64,000 nucleotides of DNA from Glycomyces buryatensis (lineage in GTDB: Bacteria > Actinomycetota > Actinomycetes > Mycobacteriales > Micromonosporaceae): contig NZ_STGY01000073.1 of assembly GCF_004912275.1 (NCBI RefSeq), positions 62,001 through 126,000 on the forward strand. Direction: 5' to 3'. Position numbers and translations under genes: made by a program. The notes under the pieces were generated by a model that was given only the letters and a program-made list of their open reading frames with translations, had not been told where the DNA came from and did no database searches. Of the stretch, positions 1 to 10,834 are shown in pieces. Numbering within the stretch: position 1 is the first letter of the stretch; each line of letters starts with the position of its first letter.

Positions 1-779
1 AGACCGACGAGGACTCCGGCCAGACGATCATCTCCGGCATGGGCGAGCTGCACCTCGACATCTTGGTCGACCGCATGAAGCGGGAGTTCAACGTCGAGGC
101 CAACATCGGCAAGCCGCAGGTGGCGTTCCGCGAGACCATCACCCAGCGGGTCGACAAGGTCGAGTACCTGCACAAGAAGCAGACCGGTGGTTCCGGTCAG
201 TTCGCGCGGGTCATCGTCAACATCGAGCCGCTCAAGATGGAGGGCGACGACGCTCCGATCTTCGAGTTCGACGACCAGATCACGGGTGGGCGCATTCCGC
301 GCGAGTACATCCCGTCGGTCAAGGCCGGCGCCGAAAGCGCTCTGCCCGACGGCGTGCTGGCGGGCTACCCGCTGGTCGGCGTCAAGTTCGAGCTGAGCGA
401 CGGTCAGTACCACGAGGTCGACTCTTCGGAGATGGCCTTCAAGATCGCAGGCAAGATGGCGCTGAAGGAGGCCGCGAAGCGGGCTCGTCCGGTGCTCCTC
501 GAGCCGATGATGGCCGTCGAAGTCATCTGCCCGGAGGAATCCATGGGCGATGTCATCGGCGACATCAACTCCAGGCGCGGCACGATCCAGGAAATGGGCG
601 AGCGGGGCAACGACCGCACGGTCAAGGCCACGGTGCCGCTGTCGGAGATGTTCGGATACGTCGGCGACCTCCGGTCGAAGACGGCCGGCCGCGCGAACTA
701 CTCGATGCAGTTCGACAGCTACGCCGAAGTCCCGGCGAACGTCGCCAAGGAGATCATCGCCAAGGCGACAGGCGAGTAA
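1..779 (+). CDS. fusA: Elongation factor G, C-terminal part (5' truncated by window)
   Basis: The reading frame is open from the left edge, so this is the 3' end of a gene that starts outside the window. EF-G is the GTPase that moves tRNA and mRNA through the ribosome after each peptide bond. Visible are the end of domain III (the [12 protein letters not shown] block), domain IV ([10 protein letters not shown] onward) and domain V with the GDIN-R-G block near the C-terminus. The G domain is not in the window. The gene sits directly before tuf, the usual str-operon order in actinobacteria. The identification is secure. Confidence 0.98.
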   Translation, partial: TDEDSGQTIISGMGELHLDILVDRMKREFNVEANIGKPQVAFRETITQRVDKVEYLHKKQTGGSGQFARVIVNIEPLKMEGDDAPIFEFDDQITGGRIPREYIPSVKAGAESALPDGVLAGYPLVGVKFELSDGQYHEVDSSEMAFKIAGKMALKEAAKRARPVLLEPMMAVEVICPEESMGDVIGDINSRRGTIQEMGERGNDRTVKATVPLSEMFGYVGDLRSKTAGRANYSMQFDSYAEVPANVAKEIIAKATGE

Positions 780-785
780 ACGGAA

Positions 786-809
786 CGGGAGGGCAAGCCT
801 GCCCTCCCG
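786..809 (+). terminator. Hairpin between fusA and tuf
   Basis: A perfect 10-bp inverted repeat (CGGGAGGGCA, 4-nt loop, mirror arm) starts 6 bases after the fusA stop. It is not followed by a T tract, so it may be a weak terminator, an mRNA processing site or a 3' stabiliser rather than a full stop. It would allow tuf to be expressed at a different level from fusA. Confidence 0.55.
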
Positions 810-900
810 CCCGTGAAACCCACCTGTTGCCGGCGGGGCATCCGCGATGCAATGGGTCAGTTAAGTCAATCCAGATTTATTCAGTCCACAGGAGGACGAA

Positions 901-2094
<1,194 letters not shown>

Positions 2095-2103
2095 GACCGT
2101 ATT

Positions 2104-2134
2104 CCGGGGCGACCCTCAAGGGTCGCCCCGGTTT
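2104..2134 (+). terminator. Intrinsic terminator after tuf
   Basis: A perfect 12-bp stem (CCGGGGCGACCC with a TCAA loop) is followed by GTTTC. It lies 10 bases after the tuf stop and separates the str operon from the S10 operon. Confidence 0.85.
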
Positions 2135-2219
2135 CATCGCGGCCGGGCTCCGGTCCGGCCGCGAAGCGCAGCCTTACAACTCCAACTCGTAACCTGCCCC
2201 ACTGCCGCCCGGCCCCCGT

Positions 2220-2249
2220 TTGTTCAGGTCGAGCAGGGTACGGCATAAT
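2220..2249 (+). promoter_or_regulatory. Candidate promoter of the S10 operon
   Basis: The 381-bp gap between tuf and rpsJ holds one plausible housekeeping promoter: TTGTTC, an 18-bp spacer, then CATAAT. It would give a leader of about 220 bases before rpsJ. S10 operons in other bacteria are autoregulated by L4 binding the leader; I see no L4 site I can assert here. The rest of the gap shows nothing else I recognise. The start of transcription is inferred. Confidence 0.4.
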
Positions 2250-2475
2250 ATGCAGGTTGCGTTCGCATCAGTGCGCCCTTGAGGCACCCATTGATGCTCA
2301 CGCCCGGCCCGAGGGCCCCAGTAGGCACTTGCCGAGGGGGACCGTTCACGGCGGGCAGGCGGGCGAGCCAAGACACCGAAGCGATGCCTTTCCGTGTCCA
2401 CGTGCGTCTTGAACTCGCGACACGCCCGACCGCGTGGAGCGGTCCGAACAGCCAATTTACGTTAGGTAAGGAATC

Positions 2476-2784
2476 ATGGCGGGACAGAAGATCCGCATCA
2501 GGTTGAAAGCCTACGACCACGAGGTCGTGGACTCCTCGGCCCGCAAGATCGTGGAGACGGTCACCCGTACCGGTGCTGCCATCTCCGGGCCGGTGCCGCT
2601 GCCGACTGAGATCAACCGCTTCTGCGTGATCCGGTCGCCGCACAAGTACAAGGACTCGCGAGAGCACTTCGAGATGCGCACGCACAAGCGCCTCATCGAC
2701 ATCCTCGACCCGACCCCGAAAACGGTCGACTCGTTGATGCGTCTCGACCTGCCGGCGGGCGTCGACATCGAGATCAAGCTGTAG
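2476..2784 (+). CDS. rpsJ: 30S ribosomal protein S10
   Basis: First gene of the S10 operon; S10 belongs to the 30S head and is also the transcription antitermination factor NusE. The 102-residue protein has the full S10 sequence ([11 protein letters not shown] at the start; [20 protein letters not shown] in the middle; a C-terminal GVDIEIKL strand). The ATG at 2476 follows GTAAGGA at the proper distance. rplC starts 8 bases after the stop. Confidence 0.99.
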   Translation: MAGQKIRIRLKAYDHEVVDSSARKIVETVTRTGAAISGPVPLPTEINRFCVIRSPHKYKDSREHFEMRTHKRLIDILDPTPKTVDSLMRLDLPAGVDIEIKL

Positions 2785-2792
2785 GGGCACCA

Positions 2793-3440
2793 ATGGACAG
2801 GCAGATCAAGGGAATCCTGGGCACCAAGCTCGGCATGACCCAGGTTTGGGATGAGAACGGCCGCGCCGTTCCCGTCACTGTGGTGCAGGCCGGGCCGAAT
2901 GTCATCTCCCAGATTCGTAAACCCGATGTCGATGGGTACTCGGCCGTGCAGCTGGGCTTCGGCGACATCAAACTCAAGAACGTCACCAAGCCGATTCAGG
3001 GCCACTTCGAGAAGGCCGGTGTCGCACCGCGTCGCCACCTCGTCGAACTGCGCACCTCGGACGCCGACGCCTTTGAGCTCGGGCAGACCATCGAGGCCAC
3101 GATTTTCGCGGCCGGCGACGTGGTCGATGTCACGGGCACGACCAAGGGCAAGGGCTTCGCCGGTGTCATGAAGCGCCACGGCTTCGGCGGTCTCCCCGCC
3201 AGCCACGGTGCGCACAAGGTCCACCGCGCCCCCGGTTCCATCGGAGGCTGCGCCACGCCGGGTCGTGTCTTCAAGGGCATGCGCATGGCGGGTCGTATGG
3301 GCGGCAACCGCCACACCACGCAGAACCTGCGGGTGCAGGCGGTCGACGCCGAGCGCGGGCTGCTGCTGATCGTCGGCGCCATTCCCGGCCCGAAGAACGG
3401 CCTGGTGCTCGTCCGGACCGCAGTGAAGCAGGTGGCCTAA
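2793..3440 (+). CDS. rplC: 50S ribosomal protein L3
   Basis: L3 binds 23S rRNA early in 50S assembly and reaches toward the peptidyl transferase centre. The 215-residue protein has the N-terminal [13 protein letters not shown] signature and the conserved [14 protein letters not shown] loop followed by the [20 protein letters not shown] block. Length and order are normal. It lies 8 bases after rpsJ and 2 bases before rplD, so it is translationally coupled. Confidence 0.99.
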   Translation: MDRQIKGILGTKLGMTQVWDENGRAVPVTVVQAGPNVISQIRKPDVDGYSAVQLGFGDIKLKNVTKPIQGHFEKAGVAPRRHLVELRTSDADAFELGQTIEATIFAAGDVVDVTGTTKGKGFAGVMKRHGFGGLPASHGAHKVHRAPGSIGGCATPGRVFKGMRMAGRMGGNRHTTQNLRVQAVDAERGLLLIVGAIPGPKNGLVLVRTAVKQVA

Positions 3441-3442
3441 TC

Positions 3443-4093
3443 ATGAGCCTTGAAATCAAAGTCAAAGACGCCGCTGGCAAAGAGACCGGGAAGACCATCG
3501 AGCTCCCCACGTCGATCTTCGACGTGGAGCCGAACATCCCGCTCATGCACCAGGTCGTCACCGCGCAGCTCGCCGCAGCCCGTTCGGGCACGGCCAGCAC
3601 CAAGACGCGCGGTGAGGTCCGCGGTGGCGGCAAGAAGCCGTACCGCCAGAAGGGCACCGGCCGGGCTCGTCAGGGCTCGATTCGCGCACCGCAGTTCAAG
3701 GGCGGTGGCGTCGTCCACGGCCCCAAGCCGCGGTCGTTCGCCGAGCGGACCCCCAAGAAGATGAAGACGGCCGCTCTCGCGGGTGCCCTCACTGACCGGG
3801 TTCGCAACGCGCAGCTGCACGTCATCAGCTCCATCGTCGACGGGGAGTCCCCGAAGACGAAGGACGCCAAGGCCGCTCTGGCCAACACCTCGACCGCCAA
3901 GAAGGTCCTGGTAGTGCTCTCCCGCGAGGAGAACACGGCCGAGCTCAGCCTGCGCAACCTCCCGGGGGTCCACATCCTCCAGTGGGGCCAGGTCAACACC
4001 TACGACGTGCTCAACAACGAGGACATCGTGTTCACCGAGGGCGCCATCGAGGCGTTCATCGTTGACAGGACCGAGCAGGAGGTCGCGGCATGA
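3443..4093 (+). CDS. rplD: 50S ribosomal protein L4
   Basis: L4 is an early-assembly 50S protein lining the exit tunnel. The 216 residues include the basic loop with [20 protein letters not shown] and the [16 protein letters not shown] segment typical of L4. The gene starts 2 bases after rplC and its stop overlaps the rplW start (ATGA). In several bacteria L4 represses its own operon; no such site is proven here. Confidence 0.99.
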   Translation: MSLEIKVKDAAGKETGKTIELPTSIFDVEPNIPLMHQVVTAQLAAARSGTASTKTRGEVRGGGKKPYRQKGTGRARQGSIRAPQFKGGGVVHGPKPRSFAERTPKKMKTAALAGALTDRVRNAQLHVISSIVDGESPKTKDAKAALANTSTAKKVLVVLSREENTAELSLRNLPGVHILQWGQVNTYDVLNNEDIVFTEGAIEAFIVDRTEQEVAA

Positions 4094-4404
4094 GCGAAGT
4101 GACCGTCGCCGACCCGCGCGACATCATCATCAAGCCGGTCATCTCGGAGAAGACCTACACCCTCCTCGGTGAGGGCAAGTACACCTTCGAGGTCGACCCG
4201 CGCGCCAACAAGAGCCACATCAAGATCGCCGTCAAGCAGATCTTCGGTGTGGACGTCAAGAGCGTCAACACCCTGAACCGGGACGGGAAGCGCAAGCGCA
4301 CCCGTGACGGCTGGGGCCAGCGTAAGAGCGTCAAGCACGCGATCGTCACCGTCGAGGGCGACCCCGGTCGTCTCGGTGAGATCTTCGGCGGACAGATCTC
4401 TTAG
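4090..4404 (+). CDS. rplW: 50S ribosomal protein L23
   Basis: L23 sits at the exit-tunnel mouth and is the docking site for trigger factor and SRP. The 104-residue protein shows the family pattern: [10 protein letters not shown] near the N-terminus, [12 protein letters not shown], and [20 protein letters not shown]. It overlaps rplD by 4 bases (ATGA) and is followed after 22 bases by rplB. Confidence 0.99.
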   Translation: MSEVTVADPRDIIIKPVISEKTYTLLGEGKYTFEVDPRANKSHIKIAVKQIFGVDVKSVNTLNRDGKRKRTRDGWGQRKSVKHAIVTVEGDPGRLGEIFGGQIS

Positions 4405-4426
4405 GGACGCAGGGAGTTAACCAGTT

Positions 4427-5269
4427 ATGGCTATTCGCAAATACAAGCCGACGACGCCTGGGCGTCGTGGCTCCAGCGTCTCCGACTTCGCCGAGATCAC
4501 CCGTTCGACGCCTGAGAAGTCGCTGGTCCGTCCGATCACCAAGACCGGCGGCCGCAACAACTCGGGCAAGATCTCGACCCGTCACCGCGGTGGCGGACAC
4601 AAGCGCCGTTACCGCGTGATCGACTTCCGTCGCCACGACAAGGACGGCGTGCCGGCGAAGGTCGCGGAGATCGAGTACGACCCGAACCGCACCGCGAACA
4701 TCGCGCTGCTGCACTACGCCGACGGCGAGAAGCGCTACATCCTGGCCCCCAAGGGGATCAAGCAGGGTGACGTGATTGAGAACGGCCCCGAGGCCGACAT
4801 CAAGCCGGGCAACTCGCTGGAGCTGCGCCACATCCCCGTCGGTACGACGGTGCACGCGGTGGAGCTCAAGCCCGGTGGCGGTGCCACCCTGGGCCGCTCG
4901 GCCGGCGCGTCGATCCAGCTGCTCGCCCGTGAAGGCAAGTACGCGCACCTGCGCATGCCCTCCGGCGAGATCCGTCTGGTCCAGGTGACCTGCCGCGCCA
5001 CTGTCGGCGAGGTCGGCAACGCCGAGCAGGGCAACATCAACTGGGGTAAGGCCGGCCGTATGCGCTGGAAGGGCTGGCGCCCGACCGTCCGCGGTGTCGT
5101 CATGAACCCGGTCGACCACCCGCACGGTGGTGGCGAGGGCCGGACGTCCGGTGGCCGCCACCCGGTGAACCCGCAGGGTAAGCCTGAGGGTCGCACTCGG
5201 AAGAGGAAGCACCCGAACGACAGGCTCATCGTCCGTCGTCGCAACGCCAGCCGGAAGCGGGGTAAGTAA
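4427..5269 (+). CDS. rplB: 50S ribosomal protein L2
   Basis: L2 is needed for subunit association and peptidyl transferase activity. The 280-residue protein contains [19 protein letters not shown], the central [13 protein letters not shown] region and the C-terminal [13 protein letters not shown] segment, whose conserved His contributes to function in the family. A long antisense frame over this gene (about 4346-5662) is a shadow and is not annotated. Confidence 0.99.
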   Translation: MAIRKYKPTTPGRRGSSVSDFAEITRSTPEKSLVRPITKTGGRNNSGKISTRHRGGGHKRRYRVIDFRRHDKDGVPAKVAEIEYDPNRTANIALLHYADGEKRYILAPKGIKQGDVIENGPEADIKPGNSLELRHIPVGTTVHAVELKPGGGATLGRSAGASIQLLAREGKYAHLRMPSGEIRLVQVTCRATVGEVGNAEQGNINWGKAGRMRWKGWRPTVRGVVMNPVDHPHGGGEGRTSGGRHPVNPQGKPEGRTRKRKHPNDRLIVRRRNASRKRGK

Positions 5270-5272
5270 GCC

Positions 5273-5554
5273 ATGAGTCGCAGCCTCAAAAAAGGCCCGT
5301 TCATCGACGACCACGTTCAGAAGAAGGTGGACGCGGCGATCGAGTCCAAGTCCAAGACCGTCATCAAAACCTGGTCGCGTCGTTCCACGATCGCTCCCGA
5401 TTTCATCGGGCTGACCTTCGGGGTCCACGACGGGCGGAAGCACGTTCCGGTGTACGTCACCGAGAACATGGTCGGGCACAAGCTCGGGGAGTTCGCTCCC
5501 ACCCGCACGTTCCGGGGCCACGACAAGGACGACCGCAAGAGCCGTCGCCGCTAG
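5273..5554 (+). CDS. rpsS: 30S ribosomal protein S19
   Basis: S19 is a 30S head protein close to the A-site tRNA and the subunit bridge. The 93 residues start with [12 protein letters not shown] and end with the [16 protein letters not shown] block, both diagnostic. Spacing to rplB is 3 bases. Confidence 0.99.
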   Translation: MSRSLKKGPFIDDHVQKKVDAAIESKSKTVIKTWSRRSTIAPDFIGLTFGVHDGRKHVPVYVTENMVGHKLGEFAPTRTFRGHDKDDRKSRRR

Positions 5555-5591
5555 GCCACGGGCTTGAAGTAACGAACGAAGGATTAGAACG

Positions 5592-6059
5592 ATGGCAACA
5601 GTGGAGCAGGAGGCTCCGAAGGCGCGCGCGTCGGCGCGGTATGTCCGCGTCGCACCTCGCAAGGCGCGCCGCGTCGTCGACCTCGTGCGTGGCCTGCCCG
5701 TGGACGAGGCACTGACGACCCTCGAGTTCGCGCCCTACAGCGCGGCCGAGATCGTCTACAAGGTCATCGCGTCGGCTCAGGCCAACGCGGAGAACAACCT
5801 TGGCCTCGACCCCGAGTCGCTCTTGATCTCTGAGATCAAGGTCGACGAGGGCCCGACGATGCGACGCTACCGTCCCCGCGCCCACGGCCGGGCTTATCGG
5901 ATCAACAAGCGCACCAGCCACATCACCGTGGTCGTGGAGTCGGTTCAGGCCGCTCCCGTGGACGCCGGCTCGATCCGTCGCCCCAAGGCCGCCGCGAAGC
6001 CGGCAGAGTCGACGACCGACACGAAGTCCGAGTCCGCTGAGAAGGAGGAGACCGAGTAA
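5592..6059 (+). CDS. rplV: 50S ribosomal protein L22
   Basis: L22 contacts all 23S rRNA domains and lines the exit tunnel; its hairpin is a site of macrolide resistance in other species. The protein (155 residues) has the core [20 protein letters not shown] and [26 protein letters not shown] blocks. About 40 acidic and alanine-rich residues extend the C-terminus, as is common in actinobacteria. Its TAA overlaps the rpsC ATG by one base. Confidence 0.98.
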   Translation: MATVEQEAPKARASARYVRVAPRKARRVVDLVRGLPVDEALTTLEFAPYSAAEIVYKVIASAQANAENNLGLDPESLLISEIKVDEGPTMRRYRPRAHGRAYRINKRTSHITVVVESVQAAPVDAGSIRRPKAAAKPAESTTDTKSESAEKEETE

Positions 6060-6883
6060 TGGGTCAAAAAATCCACCCGCACGGGTACCGCCTCGGCATC
6101 AGCAGTGACTGGACGTCGCGCTGGTACGCCGACAAGGAGTACGCCGAGTACATCGGCGAGGACGTCAAGATCCGCGAGCTCATGACCAAGGGCCTTGAGC
6201 GCGCCGGCATCTCGAAGGTGGAGATCGAGCGCACCCGCGAGCGGGTTCGCGTCGACATCCACACCGCCCGCCCGGGCATCGTCATCGGCCGAAAAGGCGC
6301 CGAGGCCGACCGTCTGCGCGGCAACCTGGAGAAGCTCACCGGCAAGCAGGTGCAGCTGAACATCATCGAGGTCAAGAACCCCGACGTCGATGCTCAGCTC
6401 GTCGCCCAGGGCGTCGCAGAGCAGCTCTCCAGCCGTGTCAACTTCCGTCGCGCGATGCGCAAGGCGATCCAGTCGTCCATGCGCAACCCGACTGTGAAGG
6501 GCATCAAGGTTCAGTGCTCGGGTCGCCTCGGCGGCGCCGAGATGAGCCGCTCGGAGCAGTACCGCGAGGGCCAGGTCCCGCTGCACACGCTGCGCGCGAA
6601 CATCGACTACGGCCTCTTCGAGGCCCACACGACGTTCGGCCGCATCGGTGTGAAGGTCTGGATCTACAAGGGTGAGGCCACGCTCAAGGAGCAGGCCGAG
6701 CAGGTGCAGCGTCGTCGCGAGAGCGGCGGCGGAGGCGAGCGCGGCGGCCGCGGAGGCGGCGGCCAGGCTCGCGGAGGACGCGGCCGAGGCGGCCGAGCCC
6801 GTCAGGGCGCTCCCGCCACTGCCGGTGCTCCCGCCGAGGCTCCGGCCGCGGCGCCTGCCGAGACTAAGAAGCAGGAGGGCTAA
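6059..6883 (+). CDS. rpsC: 30S ribosomal protein S3 with RGG-rich tail
   Basis: S3 lies at the mRNA entry channel and has helicase-like activity in the family. The N-terminal [14 protein letters not shown] and the KH-domain loop [15 protein letters not shown] are clear, as is the C-terminal domain up to YKGE. After about residue 215 comes a 55-residue Gly/Arg-rich stretch with several RGG repeats, then an Ala/Pro tail, giving 274 residues against about 230 in E. coli. Such tails are frequent in actinobacteria and may add RNA contacts (inference). Confidence 0.99.
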   Translation: MGQKIHPHGYRLGISSDWTSRWYADKEYAEYIGEDVKIRELMTKGLERAGISKVEIERTRERVRVDIHTARPGIVIGRKGAEADRLRGNLEKLTGKQVQLNIIEVKNPDVDAQLVAQGVAEQLSSRVNFRRAMRKAIQSSMRNPTVKGIKVQCSGRLGGAEMSRSEQYREGQVPLHTLRANIDYGLFEAHTTFGRIGVKVWIYKGEATLKEQAEQVQRRRESGGGGERGGRGGGGQARGGRGRGGRARQGAPATAGAPAEAPAAAPAETKKQEG

Positions 6884-6888
6884 GCGAA

Positions 6889-7317
6889 ATGCTCATGCCA
6901 CGGAAACCGCCGCGCGGTTACCGCAAGCCCCACGCGCCCAAGCGCAAGGGCAAGGCGACTCGCGGCACCCGGGTTACGTTCGGCGAGTACGGCATCCAGG
7001 CGTTGGAGCACAGCTACGTGTCCAACCGCCAGATCGAGGCGGCTCGTATCGCGATGACCCGCCACATCAAGCGTGGCGGCAAGGTCTGGATCAACATCTT
7101 CCCGGACCGCGCCATCACCAAGAAGCCGGCCGAGACCCGTCAGGGTTCCGGTAAGGGCTCGCCCGAGTTCTGGGTGGCCAACGTCAAGCCGGGTCGAGTG
7201 ATGTTCGAGATCTCGTACCCGACTGAGACCGTCGCCCACGAGGCACTGATGCGGGCGATCCACAAGTTGCCCATGAAGTGCCGCATCGTTACGCGTGAAG
7301 GCGCAGGTGAGCAGTGA
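6889..7317 (+). CDS. rplP: 50S ribosomal protein L16
   Basis: L16 helps form the A site of the 50S subunit. The 142 residues contain the family core: [38 protein letters not shown] and the [18 protein letters not shown] segment with Ser/Gly-rich loop before it (RQGSGKG). The start ATG at 6889 follows AGGAGG inside the end of rpsC. Its stop overlaps the rpmC start. Confidence 0.99.
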   Translation: MLMPRKPPRGYRKPHAPKRKGKATRGTRVTFGEYGIQALEHSYVSNRQIEAARIAMTRHIKRGGKVWINIFPDRAITKKPAETRQGSGKGSPEFWVANVKPGRVMFEISYPTETVAHEALMRAIHKLPMKCRIVTREGAGEQ

Positions 7318-7550
7318 TGGCGACTGGTATCGACACGGGTGAGCTCCGCGAGCTCAGCGACAAGGAACTCCAGGCCAAACTCCTGGAGAAGAAGGAAGAG
7401 CTGTTCAACCTGCGGGTCCGGGGCGCAACCGGCCAGCTGGAGAACAACCACATGCTCGGCCTGGTTCGCAAAGAGATCGCGCGGATCTACACCGTCATGA
7501 ACGAGCGCCGGCTCGGCCTCAGCGCCACGCCGGAGGAGGTTGAGAAGTGA
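7314..7550 (+). CDS. rpmC: 50S ribosomal protein L29
   Basis: L29 is a small helical protein near the exit tunnel beside L23. The 78 residues show the two-helix pattern with [25 protein letters not shown] and a conserved [22 protein letters not shown] helix. The GTG at 7314 overlaps the rplP stop; an ATG directly after it (7317) is the alternative start. Its TGA overlaps the rpsQ GTG. Confidence 0.98.
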   Translation: MMATGIDTGELRELSDKELQAKLLEKKEELFNLRVRGATGQLENNHMLGLVRKEIARIYTVMNERRLGLSATPEEVEK

Positions 7551-7816
7551 GCGAGGAAACTCAGACTCGCGGTCGGCGCAAGGTGCTTGAAGGCCTGGTC
7601 GTTGGCGACAAGATGGATAAAACCGCTGTCGTCGAAGTCGAAGACCGCAAGAAGCACGCGCTTTACGGCAAGGTCATCAGGTCCAACAAGAAGTACAAGG
7701 CCCACGACGAGAACAACGACGCCGGCATCGGCGACCGCGTCTCCATCATGGAGACTCGGCCGCTGTCGAAGACCAAGCGTTGGCGCATCGTCGAGATCCT
7801 TGAGAAGGCCAAGTAG
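7547..7816 (+). CDS. rpsQ: 30S ribosomal protein S17
   Basis: S17 is a primary 16S rRNA-binding protein with an OB fold. The 89 residues contain [35 protein letters not shown] and [18 protein letters not shown]. The start is GTG, overlapping the rpmC stop by 4 bases, which implies translational coupling. Confidence 0.99.
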   Translation: MSEETQTRGRRKVLEGLVVGDKMDKTAVVEVEDRKKHALYGKVIRSNKKYKAHDENNDAGIGDRVSIMETRPLSKTKRWRIVEILEKAK

Positions 7817-7828
7817 GGAGATCGGGAC

Positions 7829-8194
7829 GTGATTCAGCAAGAGTCGCGGCTGAAGGTCGCCGACAACACCGGTGCGCGGGAGATCCTGTGCATCCGGGTG
7901 TTGGGCGGCTCTGGCCGACGCTATGCCGGTATCGGCGACACGATCGTGGCCTCCGTCAAGGACGCCATCCCGGGTGCCGGGGTGAAAAAGGGCGACGTCG
8001 TGCAGGCTGTCATCGTGCGGACGGTGAAAGAGCGCCGCCGCCCCGATGGCTCGTACATCAAGTTCGACGAGAACGCCGCTGTCCTCGTCAAGGACGGCGA
8101 ACCGCGAGGGACCCGTATCTTCGGGCCGGTTGCCCGCGAACTGCGCGACAAGCAGTTCATGAAGATCATCTCCCTCGCACCGGAGGTGCTGTAA
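7829..8194 (+). CDS. rplN: 50S ribosomal protein L14
   Basis: First gene of the spc-operon set, here continuous with the S10 operon. L14 forms part of the subunit interface. The 121 residues start with [26 protein letters not shown] and carry the [16 protein letters not shown] strand and the [13 protein letters not shown] signature. The start is GTG with GGGAG upstream. Confidence 0.99.
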   Translation: MIQQESRLKVADNTGAREILCIRVLGGSGRRYAGIGDTIVASVKDAIPGAGVKKGDVVQAVIVRTVKERRRPDGSYIKFDENAAVLVKDGEPRGTRIFGPVARELRDKQFMKIISLAPEVL

Positions 8195-8197
8195 GAG

Positions 8198-8512
8198 ATG
8201 AAGATCAAGAAGGGCGACCGAGTCCGCGTCACAGCGGGCAAGGACAAGGGCGCCGAGGGCCTGGTGCTGGAGGCTTACCCCGACCGCGAGCGCGTGCTCG
8301 TCGAGGGCGTCAACCGCATCACCAAGCACACCAAGGCGGGCCAGACCTCGCGCGGATCCCGCACCGGCGGGATCGTCACCCAGGAGTCGTCGATTCACGT
8401 GTCCAACGTGGCCGTGCTCGACGCCGACAACCAGCCCACCCGCGTGGGCTACCGCTTCGGTGACGACGACCGCAAGGTCCGGATTTCGAAGCGGACGGGT
8501 AAGGACCTCTAA
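8198..8512 (+). CDS. rplX: 50S ribosomal protein L24
   Basis: L24 is an assembly-initiating 50S protein. The N-terminal KOW motif ([20 protein letters not shown]) is clear, followed by [13 protein letters not shown] and the [12 protein letters not shown]-terminus. The 104-residue length is normal. The gene begins 3 bases after rplN, and its final base overlaps the rplE start. Confidence 0.99.
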   Translation: MKIKKGDRVRVTAGKDKGAEGLVLEAYPDRERVLVEGVNRITKHTKAGQTSRGSRTGGIVTQESSIHVSNVAVLDADNQPTRVGYRFGDDDRKVRISKRTGKDL

Positions 8513-9081
8513 TGACTGATGTCGCAGAGAAGGTCGCTCCGCGCCTGAAGGAGACCTACAAGTCCGAGATCAGGCCGAAGCTGACCGAAGAGTTCAAGTA
8601 CGGCAACATCCACCAGATCCCCGGTCTGACCAAGATCGTGGTGAACATGGGCGTGGGCGAAGCCGCTCGCGATTCCAAGCTCATCAACGGGGCCCTGGCG
8701 GACCTGGCCACGATCACCGGGCAGAAGCCGCTGGTGCGTCTGGCCAAGAAGTCGATCGCGCAGTTCAAGCTCCGCGAGGGCCAGGCGATCGGCGCGAAGG
8801 TCACCCTTCGCGGCGACCGCATGTGGGAATTCCTCGACCGGGTCCTGTCGCTGGCGCTGCCGCGCATCCGCGACTTCCGCGGGCTGTCGGACCAGCAGTT
8901 CGACGGCAACGGGAACTACACCTTCGGTCTGACCGAGCAGGCGGTGTTCCCCGAGATCGACCAGGACAAGATCGACCGGGTTCGCGGTATGGACATCACC
9001 CTGGTGACCACCGCGAAGACCGACGATGAAGGCCGGGCGCTGCTGCGGCACCTGGGCTTCCCGTTCAAGGAGAACGACTAA
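8512..9081 (+). CDS. rplE: 50S ribosomal protein L5
   Basis: L5 binds 5S rRNA and contacts P-site tRNA. The 189 residues include [41 protein letters not shown]-like ([17 protein letters not shown]) and the [20 protein letters not shown] block. The TAATG junction with rpsZ gives a one-base overlap. Confidence 0.99.
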   Translation: MTDVAEKVAPRLKETYKSEIRPKLTEEFKYGNIHQIPGLTKIVVNMGVGEAARDSKLINGALADLATITGQKPLVRLAKKSIAQFKLREGQAIGAKVTLRGDRMWEFLDRVLSLALPRIRDFRGLSDQQFDGNGNYTFGLTEQAVFPEIDQDKIDRVRGMDITLVTTAKTDDEGRALLRHLGFPFKEND

Positions 9082-9266
9082 TGGCGAAGAAAGCCCTCAT
9101 CGCGAAGGCGAAGCGGAAGCCGAAGTTCGCCGTGCGCGCCTACACCCGCTGCCAGAAGTGCGGCCGGCCCAAGGCCGTCTACCGCAAGTTCGGCCTCTGC
9201 CGGATCTGCGTGCGCGACATGGCGCACGCCGGCGAGCTCCCGGGTGTCCACAAGGCTTCCTGGTAA
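9081..9266 (+). CDS. rpsZ: 30S ribosomal protein S14, zinc-binding type Z
   Basis: S14 is a 30S head protein. The 61-residue length and two CxxC pairs (CQKC and CRIC) mark the zinc-ribbon form. Actinobacteria often keep a second zinc-free S14 used under zinc limitation and controlled by Zur; only the zinc form is in this window. The gene follows rplE directly and a 75-bp gap separates it from rpsH. Confidence 0.98.
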   Translation: MAKKALIAKAKRKPKFAVRAYTRCQKCGRPKAVYRKFGLCRICVRDMAHAGELPGVHKASW

Positions 9267-9341
9267 AAAACGCGAATCGCTACAGGCCTCCGGTCGGTGT
9301 ACCGGCCGGGGGAACCGGGGTGAGAAAGGTAAACACAGCCA

Positions 9342-9749
9342 ATGACAATGACCGACCCGATCGCAGACATGTTGACCCGTCTGCGAAACGCCAACCAGGC
9401 TTTCCACGACACCACGTCGATGCCGCACTCGAAGATGAAGGTCTCCATCGCGGAGGTCCTGCAGCGCGAGGGCTACATCGCCGGCTGGCGTGTCGAGGAG
9501 CCTGAAGAGGGCAAAGTCGGCAAGACCCTGGTCGTCGATCTCAAGTTCGGCGAGCGCCGCGAGCGGTCCCTTGCGGGCCTGCGCCGCGTCTCCAAGCCGG
9601 GTCTGCGGGTCTACGCCAAGTCCACTGAGCTTCCGCGCGTCCTCGGCGGTCTGGGTGTGGCCATCGTGTCCACGTCCCAGGGCCTCCTGACGGACCGTCA
9701 GGCTCGCAAGCGCGGCGTGGGCGGCGAAGTCGTCGCGTACATCTGGTAA
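9342..9749 (+). CDS. rpsH: 30S ribosomal protein S8
   Basis: S8 binds the central domain of 16S rRNA and in E. coli represses the spc operon. The 135 residues begin [16 protein letters not shown] and end with the [26 protein letters not shown] signature. The 75-bp gap before it is the longest in the spc part of the operon and might hold a regulatory site, but I see no clear one. Confidence 0.99.
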   Translation: MTMTDPIADMLTRLRNANQAFHDTTSMPHSKMKVSIAEVLQREGYIAGWRVEEPEEGKVGKTLVVDLKFGERRERSLAGLRRVSKPGLRVYAKSTELPRVLGGLGVAIVSTSQGLLTDRQARKRGVGGEVVAYIW

Positions 9750-9764
9750 AGGAGGGTATTAAGC

Positions 9765-10304
9765 ATGTCCCGCATTGGGAAGCAGCCGATCCAGGTGCCC
9801 TCCGGCGTCGATATCACCATCGACGGCGCGACGGTCACCGTGAAGGGCCCGAAGGGCCAGCTCGCTCGCGAGCTGCCCGAGCCCATCGGCATTGAGAAGA
9901 GCGAGGACGGGTTGATCCAGGTCACCCGCCCCAACGACGAGCGCAAGTCCCGGGCCCTGCACGGCCTGGCCCGCAGCCTCGTCAACAACATGGTCGTCGG
10001 CGTCTCGGAGGGCTACAAGAAGTCCCTCGAGATCAACGGCACCGGTTACCGGGCCCAGGCCAAGGGTGCTGGCGTGGAGATGAGCCTCGGCTTCTCCCAC
10101 ACCATCCAGGTCGACGCCCCGGACGGCATCTCGTTCAAGGTCGAGCGTCCGACCCTGCTGCACATCGAGGGCATCGATAAGCAGCTGGTCGGCCAGGTCG
10201 CCGCGAACATCCGCCGACTGCGTCCGCCGGAGCCCTACAAGGGCAAGGGCGTGAAGTACGTCGACGAGCGTATCCGCCGCAAGGCCGGAAAGGCAGGTAA
10301 GTAA
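9765..10304 (+). CDS. rplF: 50S ribosomal protein L6
   Basis: L6 lies near the GTPase-associated centre. The 179 residues begin [16 protein letters not shown] and have the second-half signature [26 protein letters not shown] strong AAAGGAGG precedes the ATG at 9765. The TAATG junction overlaps rplR by one base. Confidence 0.99.
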   Translation: MSRIGKQPIQVPSGVDITIDGATVTVKGPKGQLARELPEPIGIEKSEDGLIQVTRPNDERKSRALHGLARSLVNNMVVGVSEGYKKSLEINGTGYRAQAKGAGVEMSLGFSHTIQVDAPDGISFKVERPTLLHIEGIDKQLVGQVAANIRRLRPPEPYKGKGVKYVDERIRRKAGKAGK

Positions 10305-10699
10305 TGGCGAGCAAACTGGAGCAGCGACGCCCGTCAGGGTCCGTCTCCGAGCGCCGCCGGATCGCGAAGAACCGGCGCCACTTCCGCGGCCGCAAGAAGG
10401 TTCTCGGCACCGCCGAGCAGCCTCGTCTGGCGATCTTCCGCTCCTCGAAGCACATCGTGGCCCAGGTCATCGACGACGTGAAGGGCCACACCCTGGCCGC
10501 CGCGTCGACGGTCGAGCCTGGCCTGAAGGGTTTCGAAGGCGACAAGACCGCCAAGGCCAAAGAGGTCGGCAAGCTGGTCGCCGAGCGCGCCAAGGAAGCC
10601 GGTGTCGAAGCGGTCGTGTTCGACCGCGGTGGTGTCAAGTACCACGGCCGCGTTGCGGCCCTGGCCGACGCCGCCCGCGACAACGGCCTGAAGTTCTAG
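10304..10699 (+). CDS. rplR: 50S ribosomal protein L18, last ribosomal gene of this run
   Basis: L18 binds 5S rRNA together with L5. The 131 residues show the [16 protein letters not shown] start, the [18 protein letters not shown] strand and the [28 protein letters not shown]-terminus. In almost all actinobacteria rpsE follows; here the coding run ends at once in a strong terminator. An imperfect copy of the last codons' sequence (GAACGGCTTGAAG at 10706-10718 against CAACGGCCTGAAG at 10681-10693) lies just downstream. Confidence 0.99.
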   Translation: MASKLEQRRPSGSVSERRRIAKNRRHFRGRKKVLGTAEQPRLAIFRSSKHIVAQVIDDVKGHTLAAASTVEPGLKGFEGDKTAKAKEVGKLVAERAKEAGVEAVVFDRGGVKYHGRVAALADAARDNGLKF

Positions 10700-10719
10700 T
10701 ATTTAGAACGGCTTGAAGA

Positions 10720-10756
10720 GGCCGGGACGGAGCCCAGCTCCGCCCCGGCCTTTTTT
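10720..10756 (+). terminator. Strong intrinsic terminator after rplR
   Basis: A 13-bp GC-rich stem with one mismatch (GGCCGGGACGGAG, 5-nt loop, CTCCGCCCCGGCC) runs directly into TTTTTT. This is the most classical terminator in the window and closes the S10-spc transcript after rplR. Confidence 0.93.
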
Positions 10757-10834
10757 GCTGTCCTTCGGGTGAATAGTGGGGATCACGGCACCTCGTCCTT
10801 GATTGCCCCGACTCGAAGGGGTAAGACTGGGCGA

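Noticed and set aside
4346-5662. 438-codon antisense open frame over rplB-rpsS
   Set aside because: Shadow of three certain ribosomal genes; no start signal and repetitive Ala/Arg/Val composition.
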